The position numbers and the translations under genes were made by a program. Positions 25,570 to 34,122 of a stretch of 64,000 nt of DNA are shown piece after piece. Position 1 is the stretch's first letter, and the number at the start of each line of letters is the position of its first letter. Under the pieces are notes generated by a model. That model had not been told where the DNA came from. It was given only the letters and a program-made list of their open reading frames with translations, and did not search any database. The DNA lies in contig CAVQFB010000002.1 of assembly GCA_963711675.1 (NCBI GenBank), positions 310,001 to 374,000 on the forward strand, given 5' to 3'. The stretch is from CAVQFB01 sp963711675 (GTDB lineage: Bacteria > Acidobacteriota > Terriglobia > Terriglobales > Acidobacteriaceae).

Positions 25570-26933
25570 TGATTGCATAACGACGTTGGCCCGTCGCGCG
25601 AGTAGATTGAGGTTGCGATGAAACAAGACCAAGGCTCGAGAGAGGAGCCAACGTCATGCTGATTATAGGCTGTGATTTTCATCCTGGGTTTCAGCAGGTC
25701 GCGATCTTTGACAATCAAACTGGGGAGGAGCAAGCACGGCGGCTGGGACACCGCCAAGAGGCAGAGCAGTTTTACGGGTCGTTAGCGGGACAGGCGGTGC
25801 GGGTGGGGATGGAAGCCTGTGGGCACTATCCATGGTTCGAGCGGCTACTGGCGGAATGGGGGCACGAGTTGTGGCTGGGAGATGCCGCGCGGATGCGGGC
25901 CACGGTGGTGCGCAAACAGAAGACGGACCGACGGGACGCGGAGCATTTGCTGCGACTGATGTTGGAAGAGCGCTTTCCGCGGATCTGGGTGCCGAGTCTG
26001 GAGGAGCGGGACGTGCGGCAGTTGCTGGTGCATCGGCACAAGCAAGTACAGGCGCGGACGCGAGTGAAGAATCAACTGCAGGCTATGGCGTTGAGCCAGG
26101 GAGTGCAGCAGAAACGGAAACTGTGGACGGAAGCGGGGCGGGCGGAACTGGAGAAGTTGGAGTTGCTGCCCTATGCAGCCAACGGCGGAAGCAACTGCTG
26201 CAGGCGTTGGAGGATTAGGAAGGGGAGATCCAACAGCTGAATCGGCGGGTGGAAGAGGAAGTTGAAAAACGGTCGGCGGCAGTGAAGTTGCAGACCCATC
26301 CCGGAGTGGGACCGGTGACGGCGCTAGCCATGGTGCTGACGCTGGGACCGGCGGAACGATTTGCACTCCGGCAAGCAAGTGGGCAGCTACTTTGGATTGA
26401 TTCCGAGCGAGTACTCCAGCGGCGGCCAGCAGCGGCTGGGAGGCATATCAGCAAACAGGGCAGCTCTTTCATGCGTTTTTTGCTGGTGGAAGCTGGGCAA
26501 TCGGCGGTGCGCTATGACGCCGAATTAGGGCGATTTTATCGCCGCCTGGCGGTGCGCAAACATCGTGCCCTGGCCAAGGTGGCGGTGGCCCGCAAGTTGG
26601 CCACGCGGTTGTACCTGATGTTGCGCGAGGACTGGAATTACGCGCAACTGTGCAGGGCGGTTGTGCAGGTGAGCCCGAGTCATTCTGTGGTCGCAAGCTA
26701 GATCGACCGCTTGAGTGGGCAGCCTGCCTCCCCGAGCAGCGGGGAGTTCGAAGCACGAATCATGGGAGCACGAACCGAAGAGATGGATGGTGGGACCCTG
26801 TGTCCCCCGCAAGATTAAAGGAACACGCCTTGGTCTGGACATCAAAACCCTTTCCGCGAGAGCGAAATGGCGCTGCCCTGCAGGCCGGCGGAGAAGTGTT
26901 GCCTAAAAAGCTTGACAGGCACTCGCGTCGTTA
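25570..26933 (+). mobile_element. Decayed IS110-family insertion sequence
   Basis: The span between the 22-bp direct repeats holds one IS110-type transposase remnant (25656-26701). A 9-bp inverted pair GACGTTGGC (25582-25590) / GCCAACGTC (25647-25655) precedes the start codon. IS110 elements lack ordinary terminal inverted repeats, so the exact ends given here are inferred from the flanking repeats only. Confidence 0.6.
25656..26701 (+). pseudogene. IS110-family transposase, multiply frameshifted
   Basis: The N-terminal part (25656 to about 26180) has the DEDD (RuvC-like) residues: Asp7 in GCDFHPG, Glu53 in GMEACG, and KTDRRDAEH (Asp91, Asp94). The frame then shifts (a base appears lost near 26178). 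An in-frame TAG follows at 26216-26218 in LQALED-stop-EGEIQQLN. The C-terminal transposase_20 part (HPGVGPVTALAM...SKQGSSFMRFLLVEAGQ) is shifted again across the SGKQVGSYFGL...SSGGQQRLGG segment near 26370-26450, which reads correctly only in another frame. With at least three indels and a stop, the enzyme is dead. Confidence 0.88.
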
Positions 26934-27180
26934 GAGTGACTCGAGCCACTCCGCTCAGGATGACAAGTAAGGAGAGAGCCTAACGCGGCGCTGAAGCGCC
27001 GCTCTTCCACACCAGGTGAGAGAGGACCGTGGAATCCCACTCATTCGCAAAAAACGCGAAAGGATGGGGCACTCACCCTCCGGATGAAAATTCCTTCACA
27101 CTGTCGTACACAGGCGCGATGGGTGTAAAGTCGGCTGCTTGATTTGAGTCGTTTCGAGTCAAAGAGGAGATTTTCTTCCC
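26702..27180. other. Repeat-bearing intergenic region after the IS110 remnant
   Basis: About 480 bases without a gene. 26934-27075 repeats the modules of the 23.8-24.6 kb array: CTCAGGATGACAAG, then AACGCGGCGCTGAAGCGCCG, then GTGGAATCCCACTC and a CGCAAAAAACGCG hairpin. The last part is the leader of the next gene, with AGAGGAG 11 nt before its ATG. Confidence 0.6.
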
Positions 27181-27840
27181 ATGTCATCTTTTTTCCCGAT
27201 CCCCCCGAAGATGGTCCGCAGGTTTGCCCTGCATCTGTGCGCCGTTCTGGTGCTGGGCTGCGCGACCTGGGCGCAGTCGACCGAAGTCGCCACCGTCAAC
27301 CCGGTAACCCACACGCTCACGATTACGATCAAGGGCACGCTGGGGCCGGTGCTTGAGGGATCGGATCCGCTCGGCGGGAATGGCCAGAGCGGCACGGTCG
27401 CGATCATGGTCAGCGAGTCGCTGTCACCCGTGAAGCACACCGTCAACTCCGCCACTTACTCGATTCCCGCGGGCGCCATCACGGTGACGGTAGGCAGCAA
27501 CAAGTTCAAGAGCCAAAATCCGTCGAACATGATAGTCCGTCTGACGAACAGCGCGGACACGCTGACACTGATCACATCGGTTACGGTGAGCGGAATCAAC
27601 GTGACGATTACGGATACGACCTTTCTGAAGGCAGGCAGTTGGACGAGGGCAGTACTGAAGCATCCCACGGTGTTCAAGCCCACTCCGCAGAAGGTGACCT
27701 CGGCGGTGAACGCCAACGGACCGGGTTGCAAGCTGAAGTACGTGGTCTTTGGAGGCACGACTGTTCTCGGCTTTAACGGCACCGCATCGAACAGCGCAAC
27801 CGTGGACCCTGTGCTCCCGGACGAGGATGTGGAGCAGTAA
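27181..27840 (+). CDS. Secreted hypothetical protein
   Basis: A 219-aa protein with an N-terminal signal (a basic stretch MVRRF then a hydrophobic run to ATWAQS, residues about 11-33) and a mature part made of Thr/Val/Ile/Asn-rich beta-strand repeats, with single cysteines and an acidic tail (DEDVEQ). An in-frame second ATG (27211) directly before the signal core is a possible start. No family recognised. A GGATAG/CTATCC hairpin follows (27859-27875), without a T run. The next gene, also probably an extracellular protein, begins 300 bases later. Confidence 0.7.
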   Translation: MSSFFPIPPKMVRRFALHLCAVLVLGCATWAQSTEVATVNPVTHTLTITIKGTLGPVLEGSDPLGGNGQSGTVAIMVSESLSPVKHTVNSATYSIPAGAITVTVGSNKFKSQNPSNMIVRLTNSADTLTLITSVTVSGINVTITDTTFLKAGSWTRAVLKHPTVFKPTPQKVTSAVNANGPGCKLKYVVFGGTTVLGFNGTASNSATVDPVLPDEDVEQ

Positions 27841-28142
27841 GTCGCGCTCAATCCGCCCGGATAGGCGCGCTATCCGATTGGATAGGAATTTTTAGGACCG
27901 TTAGCAGGTGACTGACCTCGCGCTCCGCGAGGCGCGCGAAGACTATCCCTTTGTTGTCAGTCAGCGACTCGCCAAGAACCTTCACAAGCGCGCACCCCGG
28001 CCGGTTGGCAGGCGAGTTGCCTATCAGGTCAGCAGTGTGGGACCAATCGTTGGGACGCTGAAGTAGTTTTGCCAAGTCGGCCACGGCTGGCAGCGGCGTC
28101 CTTCATTCTGTCGCTCGAACCTGCCTGAGAAGGAGATCAGTT
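27841..28142. other. Intergenic region between two hypothetical genes
   Basis: About 300 bases. It contains the hairpin at 27859-27875 and an AAGGAG ribosome site (about 28129) for the next gene. A short GTG frame on the plus strand (about 27908-28067) has no ribosome site and is not called. Confidence 0.4.
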
Positions 28143-29345
28143 ATGCCTACAAGAACCGAAGTTGGTGGAGTTGCGGCGTACACGCCGGAATCCAACCATG
28201 AGAAAGTCAGCAAATCCGGGAGAAAGATCGGCGGAGTTGCAAGAAAGCCGGCGCACGAGATGGCCGCGGGCGGCCCGGGTCCGGCGGCTCCGGCGCACGC
28301 GGATTTCATATGGAACGGCGGACCGGTGGTGACGTGTCCGCTGATGTATGCGACGTTCTGGGGACCGTCGTGGACCAGCAGTCCAGCCGGGTTGGCGGAA
28401 GCGGCGAGGCTTTCGCAGTTTCTGCAGGATCTGGTGGCCAGCCAGTTCATGAACGTGCTGAGCCAGTACGGCGCCGGCAGCGGCGCGGGCTCGGGCCTGT
28501 TCATGCAGGCGTCGTTCATCACCAATGTCGCGGCCACCATCAGCGACACGGACATTCACACCATCATCCAGAATGCGATCAACTCGGGCGCGATCCCGGA
28601 GCCTCCGGCGAAGAACACGACGCACGTGATCGTGATCTATCTCGACTCAAGCGTTGCCGTGAAGGATAACAATCTTGGCATCGCGATGTGCGAGCCATCG
28701 GGAGACAACGCGTTCGGGTATCACTTCTTCTTCAACACCGCCGCGGGGAATCCGTGTTATTACGCGGTCATCCCGTCGCTTGACGATACCTGCCTGAAGA
28801 ACACGGGATGCGGTGGAGGAGGCTGCTCGCTGAATCTGAACCAGACACAAGAGCAGAGACGAACGCAGGTGACCAGCCACGAGTTCGCCGAGATGACGAC
28901 CGATCCGGCGTTTCCAACCGGTTGGTTCGGGCAGTTCAGCGATGAGAATGGCGACATCTGTAACGGTGAGGCGGATTCGATTACGGTGGGCGCGAATACA
29001 TGGGATGTGCAGCGCACGTACAGCAAGACCGATGATATCGCGACCAACGGAGCGTCTTTCTGCCGGGCGACGGCGCCGAATCCGATTCCGAAACTGAGTC
29101 CGGGACCTTCGGCGCTGACGGCGGCGATGGCGTCGGCACAGCGGTTCGGGAACTATAAAGCTTTCCTGCCTTTGCCCACGGTGTTTCACGACGCAAAGAC
29201 GCTGCAAACCACGTGGGATAACAAGGAAGTGGAGCGATATGCGCACCGCTTCTTCTATCCCCTGCATCACAGCAATGTGCTGGGAAATTTCGGGCCGACG
29301 CTGCGGCAGATCGCAGACGTTCTCGACCCGGCGAAGAAGAAGTAG
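28143..29345 (+). CDS. Putative HExxE-type zinc-peptidase-like protein (EXORDIUM/PHI-1-like motif)
   Basis: A 400-aa protein with a strong AAGGAG ribosome site. A polar N-terminal stretch (1-50) lacks a classical signal peptide. The core (about 55-310) includes HADFIWNGGPVV, THVIVIYLD, and the motif TSHEFAEMTTDP (about 240-251) followed by GWFGQFSDENGDICNGEAD. His-Glu-x2-Glu plus the later Glu/Asp-Gly-Asp-x-Cys is reminiscent of plant phosphate-induced/EXORDIUM proteins and their bacterial relatives, where it may bind a metal; catalysis is not established. Paired cysteines and a CGGGGCS stretch suggest life outside the cytoplasm. It precedes an ACP/ketosynthase pair on the same strand. Confidence 0.65.
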   Translation: MPTRTEVGGVAAYTPESNHEKVSKSGRKIGGVARKPAHEMAAGGPGPAAPAHADFIWNGGPVVTCPLMYATFWGPSWTSSPAGLAEAARLSQFLQDLVASQFMNVLSQYGAGSGAGSGLFMQASFITNVAATISDTDIHTIIQNAINSGAIPEPPAKNTTHVIVIYLDSSVAVKDNNLGIAMCEPSGDNAFGYHFFFNTAAGNPCYYAVIPSLDDTCLKNTGCGGGGCSLNLNQTQEQRRTQVTSHEFAEMTTDPAFPTGWFGQFSDENGDICNGEADSITVGANTWDVQRTYSKTDDIATNGASFCRATAPNPIPKLSPGPSALTAAMASAQRFGNYKAFLPLPTVFHDAKTLQTTWDNKEVERYAHRFFYPLHHSNVLGNFGPTLRQIADVLDPAKKK

Positions 29346-29454
29346 CAACCAGGCAGGTGGTCTGGCGGCATCGCGAACCACCTGCCGTTCGCTCTCCTGC
29401 GTGCGTACCGCCACGGCAACGCGCTGACGGAGTGCGAATCGAGGAGGGAGTTCC

Positions 29455-29718
29455 ATGTCAGAGACAATTCAAGAGCGGATCTTCCGGGTGATCTCAACTT
29501 CGGCGCGAATTCCGCTGACTGCCGTCGCGCCGGAGCGCACGTTTGACGAGCTGGGCATCGATTCTCTGGATCGACTCAACATCCTGTTTGACCTGGAAAG
29601 CGAGTTTGCGATCGAGATCGATGATGACGAAGCGCGGAAGGCGACGCACATTCGCGACATCGTCAACGGGATCCAGCAAATGGTCGGGGCGTCGGGAACC
29701 CCGGCGCCGGGAAGATGA
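29455..29718 (+). CDS. Acyl carrier protein
   Basis: An 87-aa acidic helical protein with the phosphopantetheine site Asp36-Ser37-Leu38 in DELGIDSLDRLNI, preceded by a very strong ribosome site (GAGGAGGGAG 4 nt before ATG). Its stop is one base before the start of a KAS II gene, so the two are translated together. As it lies outside a complete fatty-acid synthase cluster, it probably serves a specialised acyl chain rather than bulk lipid. Confidence 0.92.
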   Translation: MSETIQERIFRVISTSARIPLTAVAPERTFDELGIDSLDRLNILFDLESEFAIEIDDDEARKATHIRDIVNGIQQMVGASGTPAPGR

Positions 29719-29719
29719 G

Positions 29720-30937
29720 ATGCGCCGCGTCGCCGTGACCGGTGTAGGGGTGATCAGTGCGCTGGGACTGAACCAGGAGGAGTTCCGCGAGGCGTTGCAG
29801 AGCGGACGCTGTGGGATCGGTCCGATGGAGCGTGCGGAGGCGAACGATCTCCGATTCAAGAACGCGGCGGAGGTGCACGGATACGATCCGGCAGCGAAGT
29901 TCTCCGCAGAGGAACTCGTATTCCTGGATCGCTTTGCGCAGTTTGCGTTGCTGGCTGCAGAAGAGGCGGTCATGCAAGCGGGCGTGGAATGGACGCAGCA
30001 GCTGCGCGAAGAGGCGGCGGTTGTCACGGGCTCGTGCATGGGCGGGCGCAGCGCGGAGGAGGCGGGCTACCGGGAGCTGTTCCAGCACGGAAAAAGCCGG
30101 GTTCACCCGATGACGATCCCGCGCGGGATGAGCAACGCAGGGGCCAGCCATATTTCCATGAAGTATGGAATTCAGGGGCCCGCCTACACGGTGTCGACGG
30201 CCTGTTCTTCGTCGGCGCATGCGATTGGCCAGGCCTTCTGGCTGGTCCGTTCGGGCGCAGCCCCGATGGCGATCGCGGGCGGCAGCGAGGCGCCGCTATT
30301 TTTCGGCGGACTGAAAGCATGGGAGGCGATGCGGGTGATCAGCAAGGACACGTGCAGACCGTTCTCCGCAAATCGTTCGGGCATGATTCTCGGGGAGGGG
30401 GGCGCGATGCTGGTGCTGGAGCCACTGGAGGCGGCGCTGGCGCGGGGCGCGCGGCCGATGGCGGAGATTGTGGGCTTCGGCATGTCAGCAGACGCAGGGC
30501 ACATCACGCAGCCGTCGTCCGAGGGGGCGGCACGAGCGATCCGGTCGGCGCTGCGCGATGCGGGACTGGCTCCCGAACAGATTGGCTACATCAACGCGCA
30601 TGGAACCGCCACCGAGATGAATGACCGCACGGAAACGGCAAGTATTCGATGCGCATTCGGAGAGCACGCGAAGCGGCTGGCGGTGAGTTCAACGAAGTCG
30701 ATGCACGGCCACACGCTGGGGGCGGCGGGAGCGTTAGAGGCCGTGGCGACCGTGCTGGCGCTGAGGGATGGCGTGCTACCGCCGACAGCAAACTTCACGG
30801 CGGCCGATCCAGCGTGCGATCTCGACGTGATTCCGAATGTTGCGCGCGAATTATCGGTGGAAGCCGCCCTGTCGAACTCGTTCGCGTTCGGTGGGCTGAA
30901 TGCTGTGCTCGCTTTTCGGGCGAGCGCGAGGGCGTGA
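29720..30937 (+). CDS. Beta-ketoacyl-ACP synthase II (FabF-like)
   Basis: A 405-aa condensing enzyme from the ATG at 29720, one base after the ACP stop. The KAS II triad is present: Cys162 in VSTACSSSAH, His294 in NAHGTATEMND, and His331 in MHGHTLGAAG. It elongates acyl-ACP with malonyl-ACP. Coupling to a dedicated ACP, with no reductase or dehydratase nearby, points to a secondary lipid or acyl product. It is not called fabF because the housekeeping copy is likely elsewhere. Confidence 0.92.
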   Translation: MRRVAVTGVGVISALGLNQEEFREALQSGRCGIGPMERAEANDLRFKNAAEVHGYDPAAKFSAEELVFLDRFAQFALLAAEEAVMQAGVEWTQQLREEAAVVTGSCMGGRSAEEAGYRELFQHGKSRVHPMTIPRGMSNAGASHISMKYGIQGPAYTVSTACSSSAHAIGQAFWLVRSGAAPMAIAGGSEAPLFFGGLKAWEAMRVISKDTCRPFSANRSGMILGEGGAMLVLEPLEAALARGARPMAEIVGFGMSADAGHITQPSSEGAARAIRSALRDAGLAPEQIGYINAHGTATEMNDRTETASIRCAFGEHAKRLAVSSTKSMHGHTLGAAGALEAVATVLALRDGVLPPTANFTAADPACDLDVIPNVARELSVEAALSNSFAFGGLNAVLAFRASARA

Positions 30938-31040
30938 GGAATGATATCGCGCGGAATTCTGCAGGTTTGCGCGGTTCGCCGGTATCCTATGCCCCTCGGC
31001 GCGGACCGGCGCCGCGCGATGTGCTAGGTCGGCCGCTCGG

Positions 31041-31554
31041 TTACAGGTAGCGCTCACGCAGGATGGCGAGGTGGTGGGCCACGTGTCCGGGGATCATGTA
31101 GGCGAGGGCGCGGACGGTGAAGAAATTGTCGCTGGCGATGCCGCTGCGAGTCCACGCTTCCGAGGGCAGGTTCCGGAAAAGTGAAAGCGTCGCGAGCCGG
31201 ACGTGCTCGAACTCCTCGACGTGAGCGGTCCAGGGGATGGTGTCTGCGCCGGCGCCCGCCGCGGCGATGTTCTGGTCATAGCTTGGGAAGCGGAGTCTCA
31301 AATCCGCGCGCAAACCAGAGAGCGCGAAACGCAAAGGCGCGTTCAGTGTCGGTGACATGGTTGAGCACCTGGCGAATGCTCCACTTTTCGGGCGCATAGC
31401 GATAGAGCGATTTTTCTTCTGAGATGGTCGAGAAAAATGCGAGGCACTCTTCCAGCTGGGTTTCGGCGGTCGCAAGCGGATCATTGCCCGTTACCTGGTT
31501 AATGTAAGTGAAGTAGTAGGGCGCGGCTTCGGTACTTTCGGGACGAACAATCAT
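31041..31554 (-). pseudogene. DinB-family protein, single frameshift
   Basis: Two frames together encode one DinB/YfiT-type four-helix protein of about 170 aa. The first (31554 to about 31287) ends FARGFETPLP, with a metal His in VLNHVTDTERAF; the second resumes SYDQNIAAAGAG and includes VEEFEHVRLA and GHVAHHLAIL, the expected His triad. The join is in GCTTGGGAAG (31281-31290): one extra base there (cccaagc for cccagc on the coding strand) explains it. No other damage, so error or very recent loss. DinB-like proteins are metal-dependent enzymes of mixed function. Confidence 0.85.
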
Positions 31555-31590
31555 AGGAGCATTTTAACCCGCGGGTTGTTTCGCCTCTCA

Positions 31591-31622
31591 GAAGCAGGTC
31601 CTTCGCTGCGCTCAGGATGACA
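31591..31622 (+). repeat. Copy of the dispersed CTCAGGATGACA repeat
   Basis: GCAGGTCCTTCGCTGCGCTC followed by AGGATGACA lies between the DinB gene and the AhpD-like gene; same family as the units at 23.8 and 34.1 kb. Confidence 0.75.
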
Positions 31623-31681
31623 AGAGGTCGTCGCGGATGGCAGTTCGCGACTCTGCAAAACCCTTCTGCTAACCTTTTCGC

Positions 31682-32088
31682 ATGATGCCCGAAAGAAAAG
31701 AACCCAACTATCTGTTTACCGAAAAGCAAGTCGCCGACAAGAGCGAGATTGCGCGGAAGTTTATCGAGACGCGGACGCGGCTGAATGTGAACGTCGACAA
31801 AGCCGACAACTTCCTGGTCAAGCGCTTTTACAACATCGATCACAACACCTACCTCGAAGGCGCGATTCCGGCGAAATACAAAGAGCTGATGGGGCTGGTG
31901 ATTTCGGCCGGACTCCGCTGCGATGATTGCATCAACTACCACATCATTCAGTCGTACCGGCTGGGGCGCTGCGCCCTGAGCAGGAAGAGGCGCTGAATGT
32001 GGCGCTGGTGGTTGGTGGGAGCATCGTGATCCCGCACTTGCGGCGGGCGTATGCGCTGCTGGAAGAGCTGTACGGAACCAGTACCTAG
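31682..32088 (+). pseudogene. AhpD/carboxymuconolactone-decarboxylase-like protein, frameshifted
   Basis: A CMD-type protein of about 135 aa. The N-terminal two thirds (MMPERKEPNYLFTEKQ...) contain the redox/proton-relay motif as LRCDDCINYHI, the CxxC-x3-H pattern of AhpD-like proteins. After SYRLG the frame must change by one base around 31963-31975 (in GGGGCGCTGCG) to continue EQEEALNVALVVGGSIVIPHL and end at 32088. A lost G in the G run fits. The stop lies in a GTACCTAGTACC repeat. Such proteins often reduce peroxide or act on lactones; this one's role is unknown. Confidence 0.8.
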
Positions 32089-33401
32089 TACCTGGTACCG
32101 AGCGCCTGCTGCGCATCTGGCGGGCAAGACGCTAAAACGCGTCGATGCCGGTGATGTTGGCGCCGATAATCAGCGTGTGAATATCCTGGGTGCCCTCGTA
32201 GGTCTTCACCGATTCCAGGTTCATCATGTGGCGCATGATGGGGTAGTCGTCGGCGACACCGTTGGCGCCCAGGATGTCGCGCGAGAGGCGGGCGCATTCC
32301 AGCGCCATCCACACGTTGTTTCGTTTGGCCATCGAGATGTGATAGTGCTCGGCTTTGCCCTGGTCCTTCAAACGTCCCACCTGCAGAACGAGGAGTTGTG
32401 CCTTGGTGATCTCAGTGATCATCCAGGAGAGCTTTTCCTGTACGAGCTGATGCGAGGCGATGGGCTGGTCTCGAAACTGTTTTCGCAGCAGCGAGTATTG
32501 CAGAGCGCAGTCATAGCAGGACATGGCAGCGCCCACGCCCCCCCACGCGATGCCATAGCGAGCCTGATTCAAGCACATCAGCGGAGACTTCAGGCCGTTG
32601 CTGCCGGGCAGCAAGTTGGATTCAGGGACGCGCACGTCCTGGAGCGATAGTCCTGAGGTAACCGAGGCACGCAGCGACCACTTGCCGTGAATGTCTTCCG
32701 CGCTGAAGCCCGGGCGATCGGTCTCGACGAGGAAGCCGCGAACCTTGTTGTCTTCATCTTCCACCTTGGCCCAGATAACGGCGACGTCGGCGATGGTGCC
32801 GGAGGTGATCCACATCTTCTCGCCGTTGAGGATGTATTCGTTGCCGGACTTGCGGGCGCGGGTGCGCATGCCACCGGGATTGGAGCCGAAGTCGGGCTCG
32901 GTGAGGCCGAAGCATCCGAGTTTCTCGCCCTTCTGCAGAGCGGGGAGCCAGTGCTGTTTTTGCTCTTCGCTGCCGAAGGCGTAGATGGGATACATCACGA
33001 GCGCAGATTGCACGCTGACGAAAGAGCGCACACCACTGTCGCCTCGCTCCATTTCCTGCATGACCAGGCCGTATTCCACGTTCGACATCCCGGCGCAGCC
33101 ATGGCCCTTGAGGCTGGCGCCGAAGAAGCCGAGATCGGCCATAGGCTTCACCAGTTCGCGCGGGAAGCGGCCGGCGCGGTTGCACTCCTCGATGATCGGG
33201 ATGAGGTTGTCTTCGATGAACTGGCGGGAGGTGTCGCGGACAAGGCGTTCTTCTTCCGTGAGGAGGCTGTCGAACTCGGCAAAGTCGACACCGCGGAACT
33301 TGATGGCTGACATGGAGCGTGCATCCTGGATAGAAAGTTGGCCTATAGAAAACTCTCTAGGTTAGCAGCACCAAGTACCAAGTGCCTAGTACCTAGTATC
33401 G
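32080..33401. repeat. Pair of GTACCTAGTACC-type repeats bracketing gcdH
   Basis: CAGTACCTAGTACCTGGTAC (32079-32098) and AAGTACCAAGTGCCTAGTAC continuing to 33401 (from 33372) lie on each side of the acyl-CoA dehydrogenase gene. They are short reiterated words of the kind scattered through this genome; the span given includes the gene between them. Confidence 0.5.
32132..33313 (-). CDS. gcdH: Glutaryl-CoA dehydrogenase-like acyl-CoA dehydrogenase
   Basis: A 393-aa flavoenzyme. Residues align closely with glutaryl-CoA dehydrogenase: VRSFVSVQSALVMYPIYAFG, with Arg96 at the position that binds the glutarate carboxylate, LGCFGLTEPDFGSNPGGM (FAD loop), SLRASVTSGL, CLNQARYGIAWG, and the catalytic base Glu373 in YEGTQDIH. 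It would oxidise and decarboxylate glutaryl-CoA to crotonyl-CoA, in lysine/tryptophan breakdown or benzoate degradation. No degradation genes adjoin it, so the pathway is inferred from the enzyme alone. Confidence 0.9.
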   Translation of the reverse strand: MSAIKFRGVDFAEFDSLLTEEERLVRDTSRQFIEDNLIPIIEECNRAGRFPRELVKPMADLGFFGASLKGHGCAGMSNVEYGLVMQEMERGDSGVRSFVSVQSALVMYPIYAFGSEEQKQHWLPALQKGEKLGCFGLTEPDFGSNPGGMRTRARKSGNEYILNGEKMWITSGTIADVAVIWAKVEDEDNKVRGFLVETDRPGFSAEDIHGKWSLRASVTSGLSLQDVRVPESNLLPGSNGLKSPLMCLNQARYGIAWGGVGAAMSCYDCALQYSLLRKQFRDQPIASHQLVQEKLSWMITEITKAQLLVLQVGRLKDQGKAEHYHISMAKRNNVWMALECARLSRDILGANGVADDYPIMRHMMNLESVKTYEGTQDIHTLIIGANITGIDAF

Positions 33402-33426
33402 TTGCTAGGGCTCAACATGAATCACC

Positions 33427-33559
33427 CCGCGCCAGATCCCCATTCGACTCCTCTCGCTTACGCTCGTGTCGCTCAGGGCAGGCTCTCGCCCCGCTGAAGA
33501 AAACGCGGGGGGCTTCGGGATGACTGTGCTGTAGAACCATAGAAACTTAAGCCACTGCC
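33427..33559 (+). repeat. Intergenic repeat, copy 1 (GCGCCAGATCCC type)
   Basis: The sequence from CCGCGCCAGATCCC, through AGAAAACGCGG and CTTCGGGATGACTGT, to TAGAAC.AT..AA.TTAAGCCACT is shared, with one arm longer, with 41052-41138. It lies between gcdH and the next minus-strand gene. Confidence 0.7.
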
Positions 33560-33585
33560 GTATCGACCGGCGGAAGGAAACCGAG

Positions 33586-34050
33586 TCAGAACCTGGGAAG
33601 CCAGCGGGGGACCGCTTCGCGATATTGGTCGTAAGCGGAGCCGAATTTTTTCTTGAGGGCCGGTTCCTCGTAATAGACAACAAAGAGGTGGAAGGCTAGC
33701 GCAAGGAGAACTGTGTACATCAACAGTCGCCAGCTGTGGAATACGGCGGCCTCGCCGAGGACGACACAGAGGACGCCGATGTACATCGGGTTGCGGACGA
33801 GGAGGTTGGGACCGCGTACGACCAGTGATTTTGGGGGATCGATAGGGGCGGGTGTGCCGTGGCCGTGGTGAGCGAAATCCCACGCACAGTAGCAATAGAG
33901 GAAGGCGCCGACAGCGAAGAGCAAAGTGCCGGAGAGCGTGAGCGCCCCCGCTTCGGGCGGCCAGTGCGGCTGGGCGATCAGGCAGGGGACCAGAATGGCG
34001 ACCGTTCCCGGGACGAGGATGGTGAAGAGAAGTGTTTTCAAGATCGCCAT
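33586..34050 (-). CDS. Isoprenylcysteine carboxylmethyltransferase-family membrane protein (ICMT/PEMT-like)
   Basis: 154 aa from the ATG at 34048-34050. The longer frame is rejected because its extension is a translation of a dispersed repeat (CHPERSEGP). About four membrane helices, with the ICMT/NnrU-like signature VVRGPNLLVRNPMYIGVLCVV and the following EEPALKKKFGSAYDQYREAVPRW. Such enzymes methylate lipids or small molecules using SAM in the membrane; bacterial substrates are largely unknown. Stands alone. Confidence 0.85.
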   Translation of the reverse strand: MAILKTLLFTILVPGTVAILVPCLIAQPHWPPEAGALTLSGTLLFAVGAFLYCYCAWDFAHHGHGTPAPIDPPKSLVVRGPNLLVRNPMYIGVLCVVLGEAAVFHSWRLLMYTVLLALAFHLFVVYYEEPALKKKFGSAYDQYREAVPRWLPRF

Positions 34051-34093
34051 CACGAATAGGATAGCCGAGAAGTTTGCGGGAGGTTTCTTAAAA

Positions 34094-34122
34094 ACAGGTC
34101 CTTCGCTCCGCTCAGGATGACA
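34094..34122 (+). repeat. Copy of the dispersed CTCAGGATGACA repeat
   Basis: ACAGGTCCTTCGCTCCGCTC followed by AGGATGACA, 45-75 bases upstream of the preceding minus-strand gene. Its translation creates the spurious N-terminal extension of that gene. Confidence 0.75.

Larger units (their letters stand above)
25548..26955. repeat. 22-bp direct repeats flanking the IS110 remnant
   Basis: An identical 22-bp word beginning GAGTGACTCGAGCCAC occurs at 25548-25569 and 26934-26955, one on each side of the transposase remnant. The right copy continues into the dispersed CTCAGGATGACA repeat, the left copy does not, so the insertion may have split or duplicated such a repeat. Confidence 0.65.

Noticed and set aside
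27848..28084. 78-codon minus-strand frame and a 53-codon plus-strand frame between 27.8 and 28.1 kb
   Set aside because: Neither has a ribosome site or a motif, and they overlap each other; chance frames in G+C-rich DNA are common.
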